The notes: generated by a model not told the origin, from the sequence alone. A DNA stretch of 64,000 bases from Myxococcus xanthus (GCF_900106535.1 NZ_FNOH01000001.1:620001-684000); one strand, 5' to 3'; counted from the stretch's first letter, positions 8,563 to 19,288 are shown. Made by a program: numbers and translations.

Positions 8563-9096
8563 ATGTCTGCACGGCGCTGTGCCACGAGAGTCCTTGGCGT
8601 TGCTGCTCTTCTTTGGGTCACGCCCCTGGCGGCGGCTGAGAAGTCTGTCTTTGCACGACTGCATCCTGCAATGACTCGCGCCGAGGTCGAGAAGCTCGGG
8701 AACAAGGTATCCCTGGGGGCATACCAGGGGCATCTCATGTCCTCGTTCACGAGCGAAGGTGCGCTTCAGCGCGTCGGCGCGATTGCCACGTTCCGGCAGG
8801 GGAGTTGTCCGGAGGCGCTGGAGAGCGTGCGCCGGTACCTGGAGCAGGATTTCGGCGCGCCACGCAGTCTGAAACCGCATATCCCACTGTATGGCGGGCT
8901 GCATCAGCGCTGTCATGACTGGAGGCTCGGTGCCGCGTGGCTGCAGGTCTGCTGCGCTCGGCATGAACTCAAGAAGGGCCGTCCCCCGTTGATGCACGTA
9001 TCGGTCACCTATGGAGTCAAAGGCAGGGACACGCCCGTTGAGCATGGAGGCCACGGAGGGGACTCGCTCATCATCCCCTTCGACGGTTTTCACTGA
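8563..9096 (+). CDS. hypothetical exported protein
   Basis: The start at 8563 is chosen because AGGGGA lies six bases upstream and because it gives a good signal peptide (MSARRCATRVLGVAALLWV, cleavage probably after the Ala-rich PLAAA). The mature part is about 155 residues with four or more cysteines (SCPEA, RCHDW, VCCAR) that could form disulfides in the periplasm. Residues 28-110 (HPAMTRAEVEKLG and onward) look like a small alpha/beta domain similar in style to SmpA/BamE-like proteins, whose motif G-M-T-x-x-E-V is comparable, but I cannot assign it. It follows the selenoprotein gene by 117 bases in the same direction. Confidence 0.65.
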   Translation: MSARRCATRVLGVAALLWVTPLAAAEKSVFARLHPAMTRAEVEKLGNKVSLGAYQGHLMSSFTSEGALQRVGAIATFRQGSCPEALESVRRYLEQDFGAPRSLKPHIPLYGGLHQRCHDWRLGAAWLQVCCARHELKKGRPPLMHVSVTYGVKGRDTPVEHGGHGGDSLIIPFDGFH

Positions 9097-9309
9097 CATG
9101 CCTCTCACAAGAACGTGAACGGCACCACTCACGGCCCGAGTCCCTCGCCGTTGGTGTGCAAGCGTCCAGCCAACATTCCAAGAAAGGCATGAAAAATCGA
9201 GTGCTACGCGGGGCAGGCGGCCGAGCAACCAAGCGGGAATCAGGTCCCGGTGGTCCGCTCCCGGACATGGCGTGGGGGCCCCAGCTTTAGGGCATAGGAG
9301 GTGACACTC
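9097..9309. other. intergenic, nothing recognised
   Basis: This 213-base gap between two same-strand small genes has no convincing small frame, hairpin or repeat. It presumably carries the promoter of the gene at 9310. Confidence 0.4.
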
Positions 9310-9627
9310 ATGGCGTGGCCGACAGTCGCGTCGCCCTACGAGCGGCGCTCCCTCACCAGTGGACTGCGGGTTCGGGACGAAAGCGGGGCGATGCTGGGCT
9401 ACGTAGCCCTCATTGGCCGCGAGCACCTCTACGCGCGGCGCTGGCCCTTCAGCCGGCAGTGGACGGAGTTCCCGCTGGCCCGCGTGCGGCATGTCTCCCG
9501 GGGCTCGGTGTTCCTGGAGGGGCAGATGCCGGGGCGGGTGGTAGCGGCCGACAAGGGCGCACACGCGGAGATTCCCACGCAGACCCTGCCCCTGGCGGAA
9601 CTGGACGAGGCGTCCACTCCCGCCTGA
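9310..9627 (+). CDS. small PRC-barrel/DUF2171-like protein
   Basis: ATG 9310 has AGGAGG at 9296-9301. The 105-residue product begins MAWPTVASPYERRS. Its middle region (GLRVRDESGAMLGYVALI, then FPLARVRHVS and GSVFLEG) is a set of short beta strands with the G-x-x-V-x-D-x-x-G-x-x-L-G pattern of PRC-barrel or DUF2171 domains. These small domains often bind RNA or ribosome-associated partners or occur alone as stress-related proteins. Function here is unknown; assignment by pattern only. Confidence 0.6.
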   Translation: MAWPTVASPYERRSLTSGLRVRDESGAMLGYVALIGREHLYARRWPFSRQWTEFPLARVRHVSRGSVFLEGQMPGRVVAADKGAHAEIPTQTLPLAELDEASTPA

Positions 9628-9680
9628 GCCCTTCAACCAGGTGCGGCGCGGCGCGGGGTTTTGTGCTTCAAGGAGGCGCC

Positions 9681-10505
9681 ATGGCCCCTATCGATGAGCT
9701 GTCCCAGAGGGTGTCCGCCGCGTTCGCGGATCGGACGTTGTTGAAGGACGCGGCCCACGTGGCCGCCGTGCGCGAGACGCTGGCGCGGCTGGACTCGGGT
9801 GAGCTCCGCGTGGCGGAGAAGGGCGTGGACGGCTGGAAGGTGAACGCCTGGGTGAAGGAGGCCATCCTCCTCTTCTTCGCGGTGTCGGAGATGAAGGTGA
9901 TGGAGGTGGGGCCCTTCGAGTTCTACGACAAGGTACCGCTGAAGAAGGGCCTGGAGGCGGCGGGCGTGCGCGTGGTGCCCCCGGGTACGGTGCGCTACGG
10001 CGCCTTCGTGGAGAAGGGCGCGGTGGTGATGCCGGGCTATGTGAACATCGGCGCGCGCGTGGGCGCGGGCACCATGGTGGACACGTGGGCCACGGTGGGC
10101 AGCTGCGCCCAGGTGGGCAAGCACGTCCACCTGTCCGGCGGCGTAGGGCTGGGCGGGGTGCTGGAGCCGCCTTCCGCGTCGCCCGTCATTATCGAGGACG
10201 GTGCCTTCCTGGGCAGCCGCTCCATCGTCGTGGAGGGCGTCGTGGTGGAGGAGGAGGCGGTGCTGGGCGCCAACGTGGTGCTCACCGCGTCCACTCAAAT
10301 CATCGACGTCACCGGCCCCGAGGAGCGTGTCTTCAAGGGCCGCGTCCCCGCGCGCAGCGTGGTGATTCCCGGCATGCGGGAGAAGCAGTTCCCGGCCGGC
10401 AAGTACATGGTGCCGTGCGCGCTCATCATCGGTCAGCGGACGAAGTCCACCGACCAGAAGACCAGCCTCAATGCGGCGCTGCGCGACTTCGCGGTGGCGG
10501 TGTAA
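9681..10505 (+). CDS. dapD: 2,3,4,5-tetrahydropyridine-2,6-dicarboxylate N-succinyltransferase
   Basis: The 274-residue protein begins at ATG 9681 behind AGGAGG. It has the DapD N-terminal helical domain (WKVNAWVKEAILLFF), then the left-handed beta-helix with hexapeptide repeats (VMPGYVNIGARVGAG, VDTWATVGSCAQVG), the loop GVGLGGVLEPP, and the conserved C-terminal KTSLNAALRDF. It transfers succinyl from succinyl-CoA to tetrahydrodipicolinate, the first committed step of the succinylase branch of lysine and meso-diaminopimelate synthesis. dapE lies two genes downstream, which supports the assignment. Cytosolic trimer by family. Confidence 0.96.
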   Translation: MAPIDELSQRVSAAFADRTLLKDAAHVAAVRETLARLDSGELRVAEKGVDGWKVNAWVKEAILLFFAVSEMKVMEVGPFEFYDKVPLKKGLEAAGVRVVPPGTVRYGAFVEKGAVVMPGYVNIGARVGAGTMVDTWATVGSCAQVGKHVHLSGGVGLGGVLEPPSASPVIIEDGAFLGSRSIVVEGVVVEEEAVLGANVVLTASTQIIDVTGPEERVFKGRVPARSVVIPGMREKQFPAGKYMVPCALIIGQRTKSTDQKTSLNAALRDFAVAV

Positions 10506-10566
10506 CGGCTGAAATCCAGCAGCCCGCGCGCGCCGTAGAAGGCGTGTGACGGCACGGAACGTGACG

Positions 10567-11196
10567 ATGGCGCACCATCTGGACGACATCCTGCCCGAAT
10601 GGGCACTGGGGATGCTGGAGGCCCCAGCCCGGGCGTCCGTCGAGCAGCACCTCGCGGAGTGCGCGAGGTGCCGCGAGGTGGCGGACCGGCTGGTGTCCAC
10701 GCACGCGGCGCTGGCGTCGCTGGTGGTGCCGCCGCCCGCGGTGCTGGCGCGGTTGATGGACCAGATGGAAGGTCCGGGGAGGCTTGCCCGCTTCGCGGAC
10801 CGGGTGGCGGCCTTCTTCGACCTGTCGCGCGAGCGAGCGCTGGCGTTGCTGGACGCTGTGAGCGACCCGGCGGCGTGGATGCCCGGACCGGTGGAGGGCT
10901 CGGAGCTGATGCCGGTGGAGACGGGCCCCGCGCGCGAAGGCACGATGGCCGCCATCCTCCGGCTCCACCCAGGGGTGCGCTACCCCCGGCACACGCACCA
11001 CGGCCGGGAGTGGAACCTGGTGCTGGAGGGCGGCTTCCGCGAGGATGATGGGCACGAGGTCTGGCCCGGCGAGGAGCTGGAGAAGACGGACGGCAGCGCA
11101 CATGGCTTCACGGCGCTGACGGAAGGGCCGGCGTGTCTGTGCGCCTCCGTCCTGGAGGGCGTGACGAGCTTCGAGGAAGCGTTCGCGGACGGCTGA
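10567..11196 (+). CDS. ChrR-like anti-sigma protein with zinc finger and cupin domain
   Basis: The start at ATG 10567 (MAHHLDDILPEWALGML) is preferred over the GTG at 10546, whose AAGG is only three bases away. Residues 1-70 form an anti-sigma domain with the zinc motif H-x-x-x-C-x-x-C (EQHLAECARC). Residues about 110-205 are a cupin of the ChrR type, with the metal-binding cluster RHTHHGREWN and a distal Glu (GEELE). In Rhodobacter, ChrR uses this pair of metal sites to hold and release an ECF sigma factor in response to singlet oxygen. No ECF sigma gene is adjacent; the one at 31735 has its own anti-sigma. The gene sits between dapD and dapE, 60 and 25 bases away. Confidence 0.8.
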   Translation: MAHHLDDILPEWALGMLEAPARASVEQHLAECARCREVADRLVSTHAALASLVVPPPAVLARLMDQMEGPGRLARFADRVAAFFDLSRERALALLDAVSDPAAWMPGPVEGSELMPVETGPAREGTMAAILRLHPGVRYPRHTHHGREWNLVLEGGFREDDGHEVWPGEELEKTDGSAHGFTALTEGPACLCASVLEGVTSFEEAFADG

Positions 11197-11221
11197 CGCC
11201 CGGCGCTATGGTGGAAGGCGT

Positions 11222-12310
11222 ATGGCTTCCATCGACCTCGCCACGCGGCTGGCTCGCACCACGCTCGAGCTGTGCCGCATCCCCAGTCCCATCACCCAGG
11301 AAGGGCCCATCGCCGACCATGTGGAGCGCTGGGCGCTCCAGCACTTCCCGCGGGAAGAGGTGTTCCGAGTCGGCCACACGCTGCTGCTCGGCAAGCTGGA
11401 GGATGCGCGCCCCACGGTGGCCCTCATCGGTCACCTGGACACGGTGCCCGCGCACCCCAGCGACGCGGGCCGCGAGGCGCGCATCGAGGGCGAGCGCGTC
11501 TTCGGGCTGGGCGCCTCGGACATGAAGGGCGGGTTGGCGGTGATGATGGCGCTCGCGGAGGATTTGCGCCGCGACACGCTGCCCGTGAATCTGGCCTTCC
11601 TCTTCTACGAGCGCGAAGAGGGCGCTTACGCCGAAAGCGGCCTCATCCCCCTGTATGAGAAGCGGCCGGACCTGGCGAAGGTGCGGTTCGGCATCGCCAT
11701 GGAGCCCACCGACAGCGTGGTGCAGGTGGGCTGCGTCGGCTCCATGCAGGTCACCGTGCGTTTCACCGGGCGCAGCGCGCACTCCGCTCGGCCGTGGCAG
11801 GGGGAGAACGCCATCCACAAGGCGGGGCCGTTCCTCGCCGAGTTGCTCGGGCGTCAGCGCGTGGAGGTCAACGTCGCGGGCTTCCCGTTCTACGAGGTCA
11901 TCAACGCCACGCTCGCCAAGGGTGGCCGCGCGCGCAACGTCATCCCCGAGGCCTTCGAGCTGAACCTCAACTACCGCTTCGCGCCGGGCAAGAGCATCGA
12001 ACAGGCGAAGGCGGACGTGCACGCGCTCGTCGCCGGGCGGGCCGAGGTGGAGTTCACCGATGCGTCGCCCAGCGGCCCGGTGGTGGCGGGCAACCCGCTG
12101 TTCCAGAAGTTGATGGCCCTCACCGGCCTGCCCGCGGCCTCCAAGCAGGCCTGGACGGACGTGGCGCGCTTCGGCGAGTGGGGCGTGGATGCCATCAACT
12201 TCGGGCCCGGTGAGACGGCCCAGGCGCATCAGGCCAATGAGAGCGCGCCCATCGCGCCGCTCGCGGACGCGTACGAGAAGCTCGCGGCCTTCCTCAAGGG
12301 CGCGAGCTGA
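11222..12310 (+). CDS. dapE: succinyl-diaminopimelate desuccinylase
   Basis: This 362-residue M20-family metallohydrolase has the metal ligands in order: GHLDTVP with His71 and Asp73, GASDMKGG with the bridging Asp100, and EREEG with the catalytic and ligand Glu132/Glu133. A dimerisation domain with FTGRSAHSARPW follows. DapE hydrolyses N-succinyl-LL-diaminopimelate to LL-diaminopimelate and succinate using two zinc ions. The presence of dapD upstream supports dapE over other M20 peptidases. It starts 25 bases after the cupin gene, so the three are probably one transcript. Confidence 0.93.
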   Translation: MASIDLATRLARTTLELCRIPSPITQEGPIADHVERWALQHFPREEVFRVGHTLLLGKLEDARPTVALIGHLDTVPAHPSDAGREARIEGERVFGLGASDMKGGLAVMMALAEDLRRDTLPVNLAFLFYEREEGAYAESGLIPLYEKRPDLAKVRFGIAMEPTDSVVQVGCVGSMQVTVRFTGRSAHSARPWQGENAIHKAGPFLAELLGRQRVEVNVAGFPFYEVINATLAKGGRARNVIPEAFELNLNYRFAPGKSIEQAKADVHALVAGRAEVEFTDASPSGPVVAGNPLFQKLMALTGLPAASKQAWTDVARFGEWGVDAINFGPGETAQAHQANESAPIAPLADAYEKLAAFLKGAS

Positions 12311-12477
12311 CGAGGACTCGTCGCGGGACATGCCCTCCGGGGCATGACGCCCGCGCGCGGTGCATGTCATTCGTCCGCTGTCGTTCATCTGCGTGCCTTC
12401 ACCGCACACGCCCTGGCGTGCATGGGCGTACCCTGTCCATGCATCGCCTGCAGTCTTCCCCAACCGGAGCCGACTGA

Positions 12478-12879
12478 ATGACGAACGAGTCCGTCAATCC
12501 GCAGCTGACCGACGATGTCTCTCCCTCCCCGGCGGAGGCGGGCATTGCGCCCACGCCGCGGCGCCGCACCGCCACGAAGCGCAAGAGCGCTTCACGGACG
12601 GGTAGCACGCGGAAGTCCGCGCGCAAGGCCACCGCCAAGCGTGGGACTCCCCGCGCGAAGAAGACGGCGGCACGCGGGAAGACGGCCACCCGCAAGTCCG
12701 CTACGCGCAAGTCCGCCACGCGTGCCACCGGCCGCGGCGCGCGCAAGGCCACCCCGCGGAAGACGGGGACGGCGGGACGGACCGCCCGCAAGACGGGGAC
12801 GCGCGGCACCGCGACGAAGCGGACCACCACGGGTGGCGGCGCCCGGAAGTCGCCGGCCCGGCGAACGACGCGCCGCTGA
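12478..12879 (+). CDS. histone H1-like basic DNA-binding protein
   Basis: The 133-residue product starts at ATG 12478 with GGAG eleven bases upstream. Residues 1-25 are acidic to neutral. Residues 27-133 are almost only Lys, Arg, Ala, Thr, Gly, Ser and Pro, with degenerate units such as ARKATAKRGTPRAKK and RKSATRKSATR. This is the composition of bacterial histone H1-like and AlgP-like tails, which bind DNA without a folded domain. It is expected in the nucleoid. A strong terminator follows directly, so the gene is transcribed as the end of its unit. Confidence 0.75.
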   Translation: MTNESVNPQLTDDVSPSPAEAGIAPTPRRRTATKRKSASRTGSTRKSARKATAKRGTPRAKKTAARGKTATRKSATRKSATRATGRGARKATPRKTGTAGRTARKTGTRGTATKRTTTGGGARKSPARRTTRR

Positions 12880-12902
12880 GGCGTTCCGCGGACAATCACT
12901 TC

Positions 12903-12933
12903 AGGGCCATGGGGGCTGGACTCCCATGGCCCT
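12903..12933 (+). terminator. strong intrinsic terminator between convergent genes
   Basis: A perfect 11-bp stem, AGGGCCATGGG (12903-12913) with CCCATGGCCCT (12923-12933), has a 9-base loop and is followed by TGGTGTTTTC. It separates the plus-strand histone-like gene from the minus-strand lipoprotein gene ending at 12953 and could end both transcripts. Confidence 0.8.
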
Positions 12934-12952
12934 TGGTGTTTTCAGGCGCCGC

Positions 12953-14497
12953 TCAGCGCTTCAGTCGCAGCAGGAAGACATCGCCGCGCGCGAAGCTCTG
13001 GCGTCCGGTGCCGAAGTCCGTCTCGCGGTCCGTGTGGCCGAAGAGGAAGACATCCCCGTCGGGCAGCACGCCCATGGAGGGAATGGCTTCCAGGCCATAC
13101 AGCTCGCCTCTCGGCCGGGGCGGGTCCGCCAGGAACATCGTCGTGAGAAGCGACGTGCCCGCTGCGTCGTAGCGCAGGGCCACGGGCTGCGCCGAGCCCA
13201 TGCCGTCCTTGCCTGCCACGCCGTTCTCGATGCGGTTGAAGGTGAAGCCCGCCACCATCAGCTCTCCGGAGGGCGCCAGCGCGAGCGCGTCCACCTGGAG
13301 CCCGTCCCCCAGGCCCTTGGCCCATGTCTCCTGTCCTTCCGCCTTGGCGGAGACGACGAAGGGGGTTTCCCGGAACGCATGCCCCGGCACCTGCATGTCA
13401 CCCCAGCGCACGGTGCCCAGGAATGGGCCCGCGGCCACCACGGTGCCCTCGCCGTCGATCGCCACGTCGCGCATGGTGCCGCGTGCCTGGCTCATGGCCT
13501 TGGTCCACGTCAGCGAGCCTTGCTGGTAGAGCGCGACGAAGGGACTGCCGCTTTCGGCGGCGCTCACCTGCTGACTGCCGAAGCGCACCGCGCCCTCGTA
13601 CTGGCCGCCCACCGCCATGCGCCCGGCGCCATCCACCGCCATCGTCGTGAGCGCCACGCGCCCGCCCCCCTGGGGCTCGCCCACGGACACGGCGGATTCG
13701 GCCAGCCCTCCGTGGGCGTACGTCACCACCACCGCGCCAGCGCCGGTGACGCCGTTGCCGAAGTCCGTGCTGCCCGGCGCGTTGAAGGCCACCAGCGTCC
13801 GTCCCTGGGTGTCCACCGCCAGGTCCGCCACCGCGAGGCCGGTGCCCACGGGCGTGTTCGTCCACAGGACGTTGCCGTCCGCGTCCATCCGGACCACGAA
13901 GGTGCCATCCCCCAGCTTGTGGCTGAGGAGGTCCAGGACGCCCTCCGTGGTGCCGGCGATGACGATGCCGCCCGCCGGGTCCGCGGCGATGCGGCCCCGG
14001 ACGAACGCGCGCCGCTCCGGCGGCGCCTCCGGGGCCCTCACGTCGAAGGCCTTCTGCCAGCGCGGCTCGCCCGTGGGCGCGCGCCGCGTCAGCACCAGCT
14101 TCGCCCGGTCATCCGTGGGCTGAAGGCTGTCCAGGTCATCGATGTCATGCAGCGACAGCGTGAGGAGGTCGCCGCTGGCATCCACCGCCGCGCCCAGCGC
14201 CAGGTCGTCCTGGGGCGTGCCCTCGCGCTGCATCCACAGCGTGCTGCCCGGCCCCGGCGGTGGCAGTGGCGGACGCGGTGGTGGCGGTGGCACGCCGGGT
14301 GGTCGCTCTTCCGGAGGGGTCTCCGGACCAGGTGCTTCTTCCGGAGGCGCGACGCAGTCCCCCGTGGGGTCCTCCGTACAGTGCTCCTCGCCGGGAAGCT
14401 CGCTCGTGCTTTTCCCACCACAGCCCAGCCACAACCCCGCCCCACCCAGAACCGCCGCACTCACGACGGTCCGGACCCATCGCCACGCTGGATGCAT
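12953..14497 (-). CDS. lipoprotein with beta-propeller (SBBP-like) repeats
   Basis: The ATG at 14497 gives MHPAWRWVRTVV and a lipoprotein signal with lipobox W-L-G-C. After a Pro/Glu-rich linker (residues 40-85, runs such as PPPPPRPPLPPP) come about seven propeller-type repeats with patterns such as GAAVDASGDLLTL, RGRIAADPAGGIVIAG, VRMDADGNVLW and SGELMVAGFTF. These D-x-x-G-N/D-x-x-x-x-G strands match bacterial SBBP/delta-60 style repeats. The mature 490-residue protein is probably anchored to the outer membrane and exposed. Function is unknown; such lipoproteins with proline stalks are abundant in myxobacteria. Confidence 0.75.
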   Translation of the reverse strand: MHPAWRWVRTVVSAAVLGGAGLWLGCGGKSTSELPGEEHCTEDPTGDCVAPPEEAPGPETPPEERPPGVPPPPPRPPLPPPGPGSTLWMQREGTPQDDLALGAAVDASGDLLTLSLHDIDDLDSLQPTDDRAKLVLTRRAPTGEPRWQKAFDVRAPEAPPERRAFVRGRIAADPAGGIVIAGTTEGVLDLLSHKLGDGTFVVRMDADGNVLWTNTPVGTGLAVADLAVDTQGRTLVAFNAPGSTDFGNGVTGAGAVVVTYAHGGLAESAVSVGEPQGGGRVALTTMAVDGAGRMAVGGQYEGAVRFGSQQVSAAESGSPFVALYQQGSLTWTKAMSQARGTMRDVAIDGEGTVVAAGPFLGTVRWGDMQVPGHAFRETPFVVSAKAEGQETWAKGLGDGLQVDALALAPSGELMVAGFTFNRIENGVAGKDGMGSAQPVALRYDAAGTSLLTTMFLADPPRPRGELYGLEAIPSMGVLPDGDVFLFGHTDRETDFGTGRQSFARGDVFLLRLKR

Positions 14498-14693
14498 GCA
14501 GTCCCCCCGCTTCGCCCAGGGGAGGGTCGGCATGCGTGTCTGTGTCAGCAACACCCACTGGGGCGTTTGCCTGCCTGGCCGCCCGGATGCGTGAGGCGGC
14601 CCCGCTGACAGTGGGAAATGTCGCCCCGAAGGTGGCACTCCCATTGCCCCAGCAGGGGCCTGGGATGCCATGGCCGTGGCGCTTAAGGGGGCC

Positions 14694-15935
14694 TCAGCGC
14701 CAGAAGCCCACGGACAGGCCCACGTTGGTGTAGCGGCGCGCCAGGTCGAAGGAGGCCGTCACGGACCAGTCCTCCCAGTAGCGGAAGACGAACACCTCGA
14801 ATCCGCCGGTGACGTGGGGGCGCGCGGGCCGCTTGTCGAAGGGGGACGGCTCCGCGTACGCGCCGGCCCGCAGCCGAATCATGCCCGGCACCGTGTCATG
14901 CTCCACGCCGATGCGCGGCGCGAAGGAGGTGCCCTTGCCCACCATGGCCTCGTCCGCCGTGGACGCGAAGGTGCGCGCGGGCACCGCGTTGTCCACGCTG
15001 GAGATGAGGTCCACCTGGGCGCTGATGAGCCAGCGGCCAGCGGGCGCGTCCAGGGGCTCGGCTTCCGGCACCGGTAGCGCGTCTCCCTCCACGAGGAGCT
15101 GTCGCCGTGCCGCGGGGGACAGCCGGTTGTAGCGCTCCGCGCCTTCGCCCAGCCGCCAGCTGGCGCCCACCGACAGCACGGCGGGGGACACCACCGCGCC
15201 GAAGAGGGTACGCCCCGCGAGCTCCGGGAGCTGTTTCGGCTCGCGCCGCCAGTCTCCCACCACCTCCGGCCGCACCGTCACGCCCATGCGCCAGGGGCGC
15301 CCATGCGGCCGGTACAGGATGTCCACCGCCACGCCCGTGTCGCCGTAGCGCAGGTCCGTGCCTCCGGAGTCCAGCCGGAAGGAGGCCTGCGCCGCGTAGA
15401 TGCCCAGCGCGAGGATGAAGTCGTCCTGGCCAAAGGACATGGCCCCCGCCAGCACCGACTGCGTGAGCGACACGCGGATGCGCTCACCGGGCCCCGCGCA
15501 CGCGGCCGTGGCGCAGTAGGACACCACGCTGTTGCGCATCGCGAAGCCGATGCCGAAGCGCTTGTACTGGAGCAGCAGGCCGCCCAGCAGTTGCCGGCTG
15601 TCGTGGGACTCGTCGGGCTGCCCGTCGTTGTCCACGTCCCGCTTGCGCGAGCCGGTGAAGGGCAGGTCCAACCAGGACAGGGTGACGCCCAAATCCCAGT
15701 CCTTCTCCAAGGCCGGACCCCGGTGCGCCAGCGAGGCCAGGTTGCTGGGCAGCCCCGCGGCGCCCTCGGCGATGCCCACGTACGCGCCGCCCATCGCCAC
15801 CATGCGCGCGGAGCCCAGCAGCGCGCCGGGGTTGAGGTACAGCCGCTCCGGGCGAGGCTCCAGCGGCGGGGGCGTCTCCTGCGCCCATGCCGCTGATGTG
15901 GCGCCCAGCACCAGCGCGCACCCGAACGCTTTCAC
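14694..15935 (-). CDS. putative outer-membrane beta-barrel protein
   Basis: The GTG at 15935 is chosen because it opens a signal peptide (VKAFGCALVLGATSAAWAQ). The mature protein (about 390 residues) begins with RLYLNPGALLGSARMVAMGG, then alternates amphipathic strands, and ends in GLSVGFWR with an aromatic near the C-terminus as in barrel proteins. The A-M-G-G-A-Y-V-G-I-A-E-G start resembles the N-terminal hatch of FadL/PorV-like (UPF0164) porins. It may transport a hydrophobic solute or be a secretion-associated barrel, but that is inference. It lies 47 bases downstream of the pterin dehydratase gene on the same strand. Confidence 0.7.
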   Translation of the reverse strand: MKAFGCALVLGATSAAWAQETPPPLEPRPERLYLNPGALLGSARMVAMGGAYVGIAEGAAGLPSNLASLAHRGPALEKDWDLGVTLSWLDLPFTGSRKRDVDNDGQPDESHDSRQLLGGLLLQYKRFGIGFAMRNSVVSYCATAACAGPGERIRVSLTQSVLAGAMSFGQDDFILALGIYAAQASFRLDSGGTDLRYGDTGVAVDILYRPHGRPWRMGVTVRPEVVGDWRREPKQLPELAGRTLFGAVVSPAVLSVGASWRLGEGAERYNRLSPAARRQLLVEGDALPVPEAEPLDAPAGRWLISAQVDLISSVDNAVPARTFASTADEAMVGKGTSFAPRIGVEHDTVPGMIRLRAGAYAEPSPFDKRPARPHVTGGFEVFVFRYWEDWSVTASFDLARRYTNVGLSVGFWR

Positions 15936-15982
15936 CCCCCCGCCACCGCGTCCTGCCGGACGCGCCACCGACCTGGAAGGAC

Positions 15983-16294
15983 TCACCGAGCGCGCGTGGC
16001 CTCCGTGAAGAGACGGTCCGCCTCGGTGGCCAGCGCGGTGTCGCGGGCGGTGAGGCCCCCGGCGTCGTGGGTGACGAGCGCCAGCGTGACCTTGCGCCAG
16101 CGGATGTCGATGTCCGGGTGGTGGTCCGCCTTCTCCGCCGCCTGCGCCACCTGCTCCACGAAGGCGATGCCGGCGAGGAAGGTGGGGGCCTCGAAGGTGC
16201 GGCGAATCATCCCGCCCTCGTGCTTCCACTCGGTGTGCTGCGAGAGGAAGGACTGGAGCGCCTCGGGTGCGAGCAGCGTGGGTTTGGAAGCCAT
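15983..16294 (-). CDS. phhB: 4a-hydroxytetrahydrobiopterin dehydratase (pterin carbinolamine dehydratase)
   Basis: The start at 16294 (MASKPTLLAPEALQSFL) has AAGGCGG upstream; an in-frame ATG at 16351 is too far out and unsupported. The 103-residue length and the motif EKADHHPDIDIRW followed by THDAGGLTARD are diagnostic: the HHP histidines are the catalytic pair. The enzyme dehydrates 4a-hydroxytetrahydropterin to quinonoid dihydropterin, recycling the cofactor of aromatic amino-acid hydroxylases; in some bacteria it serves molybdopterin metabolism instead. No phenylalanine hydroxylase is in the window. Confidence 0.93.
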   Translation of the reverse strand: MASKPTLLAPEALQSFLSQHTEWKHEGGMIRRTFEAPTFLAGIAFVEQVAQAAEKADHHPDIDIRWRKVTLALVTHDAGGLTARDTALATEADRLFTEATRAR

Positions 16295-16347
16295 GGCCGC
16301 CTTTCTACCCGCTCCCAGGCTTGAGGGAAGACACCCGCCGTCCATCG

Positions 16348-17705
16348 TCACGGGGTGGACGGCCGCGCGTACACTTTCACGCCGTACAGAATGTTCCAGT
16401 GCTCCAGGTGGAAGTAGCGCCGACCGACGAAGGGTGGCCGGCGCCCGTCAGGAGACGGCAGCAGCTCCAGGACGACGGTGCCCGTCTCCGCGCTCCAGCG
16501 GGGCACGGCGTAGGGCCTCGAGGAACCCGTGGCCGGCGACACCACGGGGACGCCGAAGCCCGTTGTCCGCAGACGCTCGGCGCCCTGGAAATGGAAGGAG
16601 GAGGTCATCTCCATGACGCCGTCCAGGCGCAGGCGGCCGCTCGCCGCCGAGTACCGGAGCAGCGCCAGGCTCTGCGGGCCGGAGGCGGCGCGCACCCACA
16701 GCACACCCTCCTCATGGCCCACGGGCAGTCCGGGGACGCTATGGCAGGGCTCGCCGGGGACGGGCTGCGGCGCGCCCGCGGCGTCGAGCTGGTAGGGGCA
16801 GGCCTCGATGGCCATGGTGGCGGGCGCTGGCGCATCGGCGATGCGGACCACCAGAAGCCGCTCGCCCGCGCGCATCAGCAGCGAGGGGATGTCATCGCTG
16901 AACGTGGCCAGCCGCGAGGGAGGAACGGGGGGGGAGCCCGTGGCGCGCAGTCCCTCCTCCTCCGAGAAGGCGTAGCGGTGCAGATGCGTTTCATCCAGCA
17001 GCAGCAACTCCGTCGCGGTGGCGAGCCGCGCATGGGGCGGCGCATCGGCGGGCGCGCCCGTGGCGGGGAAGGGCGCATCGGCGGAGGTCGCGAGGGGCCC
17101 GTTTCCCAGGTCGACATAGCGGCGCACCCGGGCGGCCTCCGTCACCCACACCACGTCGCCGGCCACGACGGCGGGGGCGAAGTAGTCGCCCAGGGGCTGG
17201 GGCTCCTGGTCCGGCGTGCGCAGCGCCTGGCTGCCGCACAGCCACGTTCCCGACGACGTCCGGTCCACGCCACGGCACTCCAGCACGGTGGACAAGTCCG
17301 CCAGGGGCGCCTGGGCGCTGTGGTCCTCCACCGCGTAGAGGGAGGACTGGCGGATGCTGCCCACCGGAGAGAAGGCGACGACGAGGTGGTGGCGCCCCGT
17401 CTGCTCCGGCGTGAACCGCACGATGGCGGACCTCCCATGCACCGCCAGCTGCGCGGTGGCGGGGACCACGCGGTTCTGCGGGTCCCTCACCTCCACGGAG
17501 ACGGATTGCGCCCGGTCTTCCTGCGAGGAGTCACACCTGCTGAAGACGCCGTGGACGGTGAGCGCCTGCGGCTGGCCCACGCCGACCATCGCGTCGTTGA
17601 AGAGGGGGGATGGCCCGTGCTCCTCGCAAGGGCCCATGGGGCACCCCACCCCCGTGCCCACCGCCAGCAGCACCGTCAGCAACCGAAGGACCTGGGGGGC
17701 CTGTC

Positions 17706-17709
<4 letters not shown>
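16348..17709 (-). CDS. lipoprotein, function unknown, translationally coupled to glpK
   Basis: The GTG at 17709 overlaps the glpK stop in a GTGA arrangement, so it is the likely start. It gives VRQAPQVLRLLTVLLAVGTG and the lipobox G-V-G-C. The 430-residue mature part begins with a presumed Ig-like segment (residues 40-120, SVSVEVRDPQNRVV), then repeats of short strands that look like a propeller, ending in VYARPSTP. I do not recognise a family. Coupling to glycerol kinase does not by itself imply a role in glycerol metabolism. Confidence 0.7.
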
Positions 17710-19196
<1,487 letters not shown>

Positions 19197-19288
19197 GGGG
19201 TGTGCCCTCCCTATGGTGGATGCCAGCGGGGAGGGACCCTACTCCAGACGAGGGGCCGGGCAGGCGTGCTTCCTGCCCGGCGACGCGG

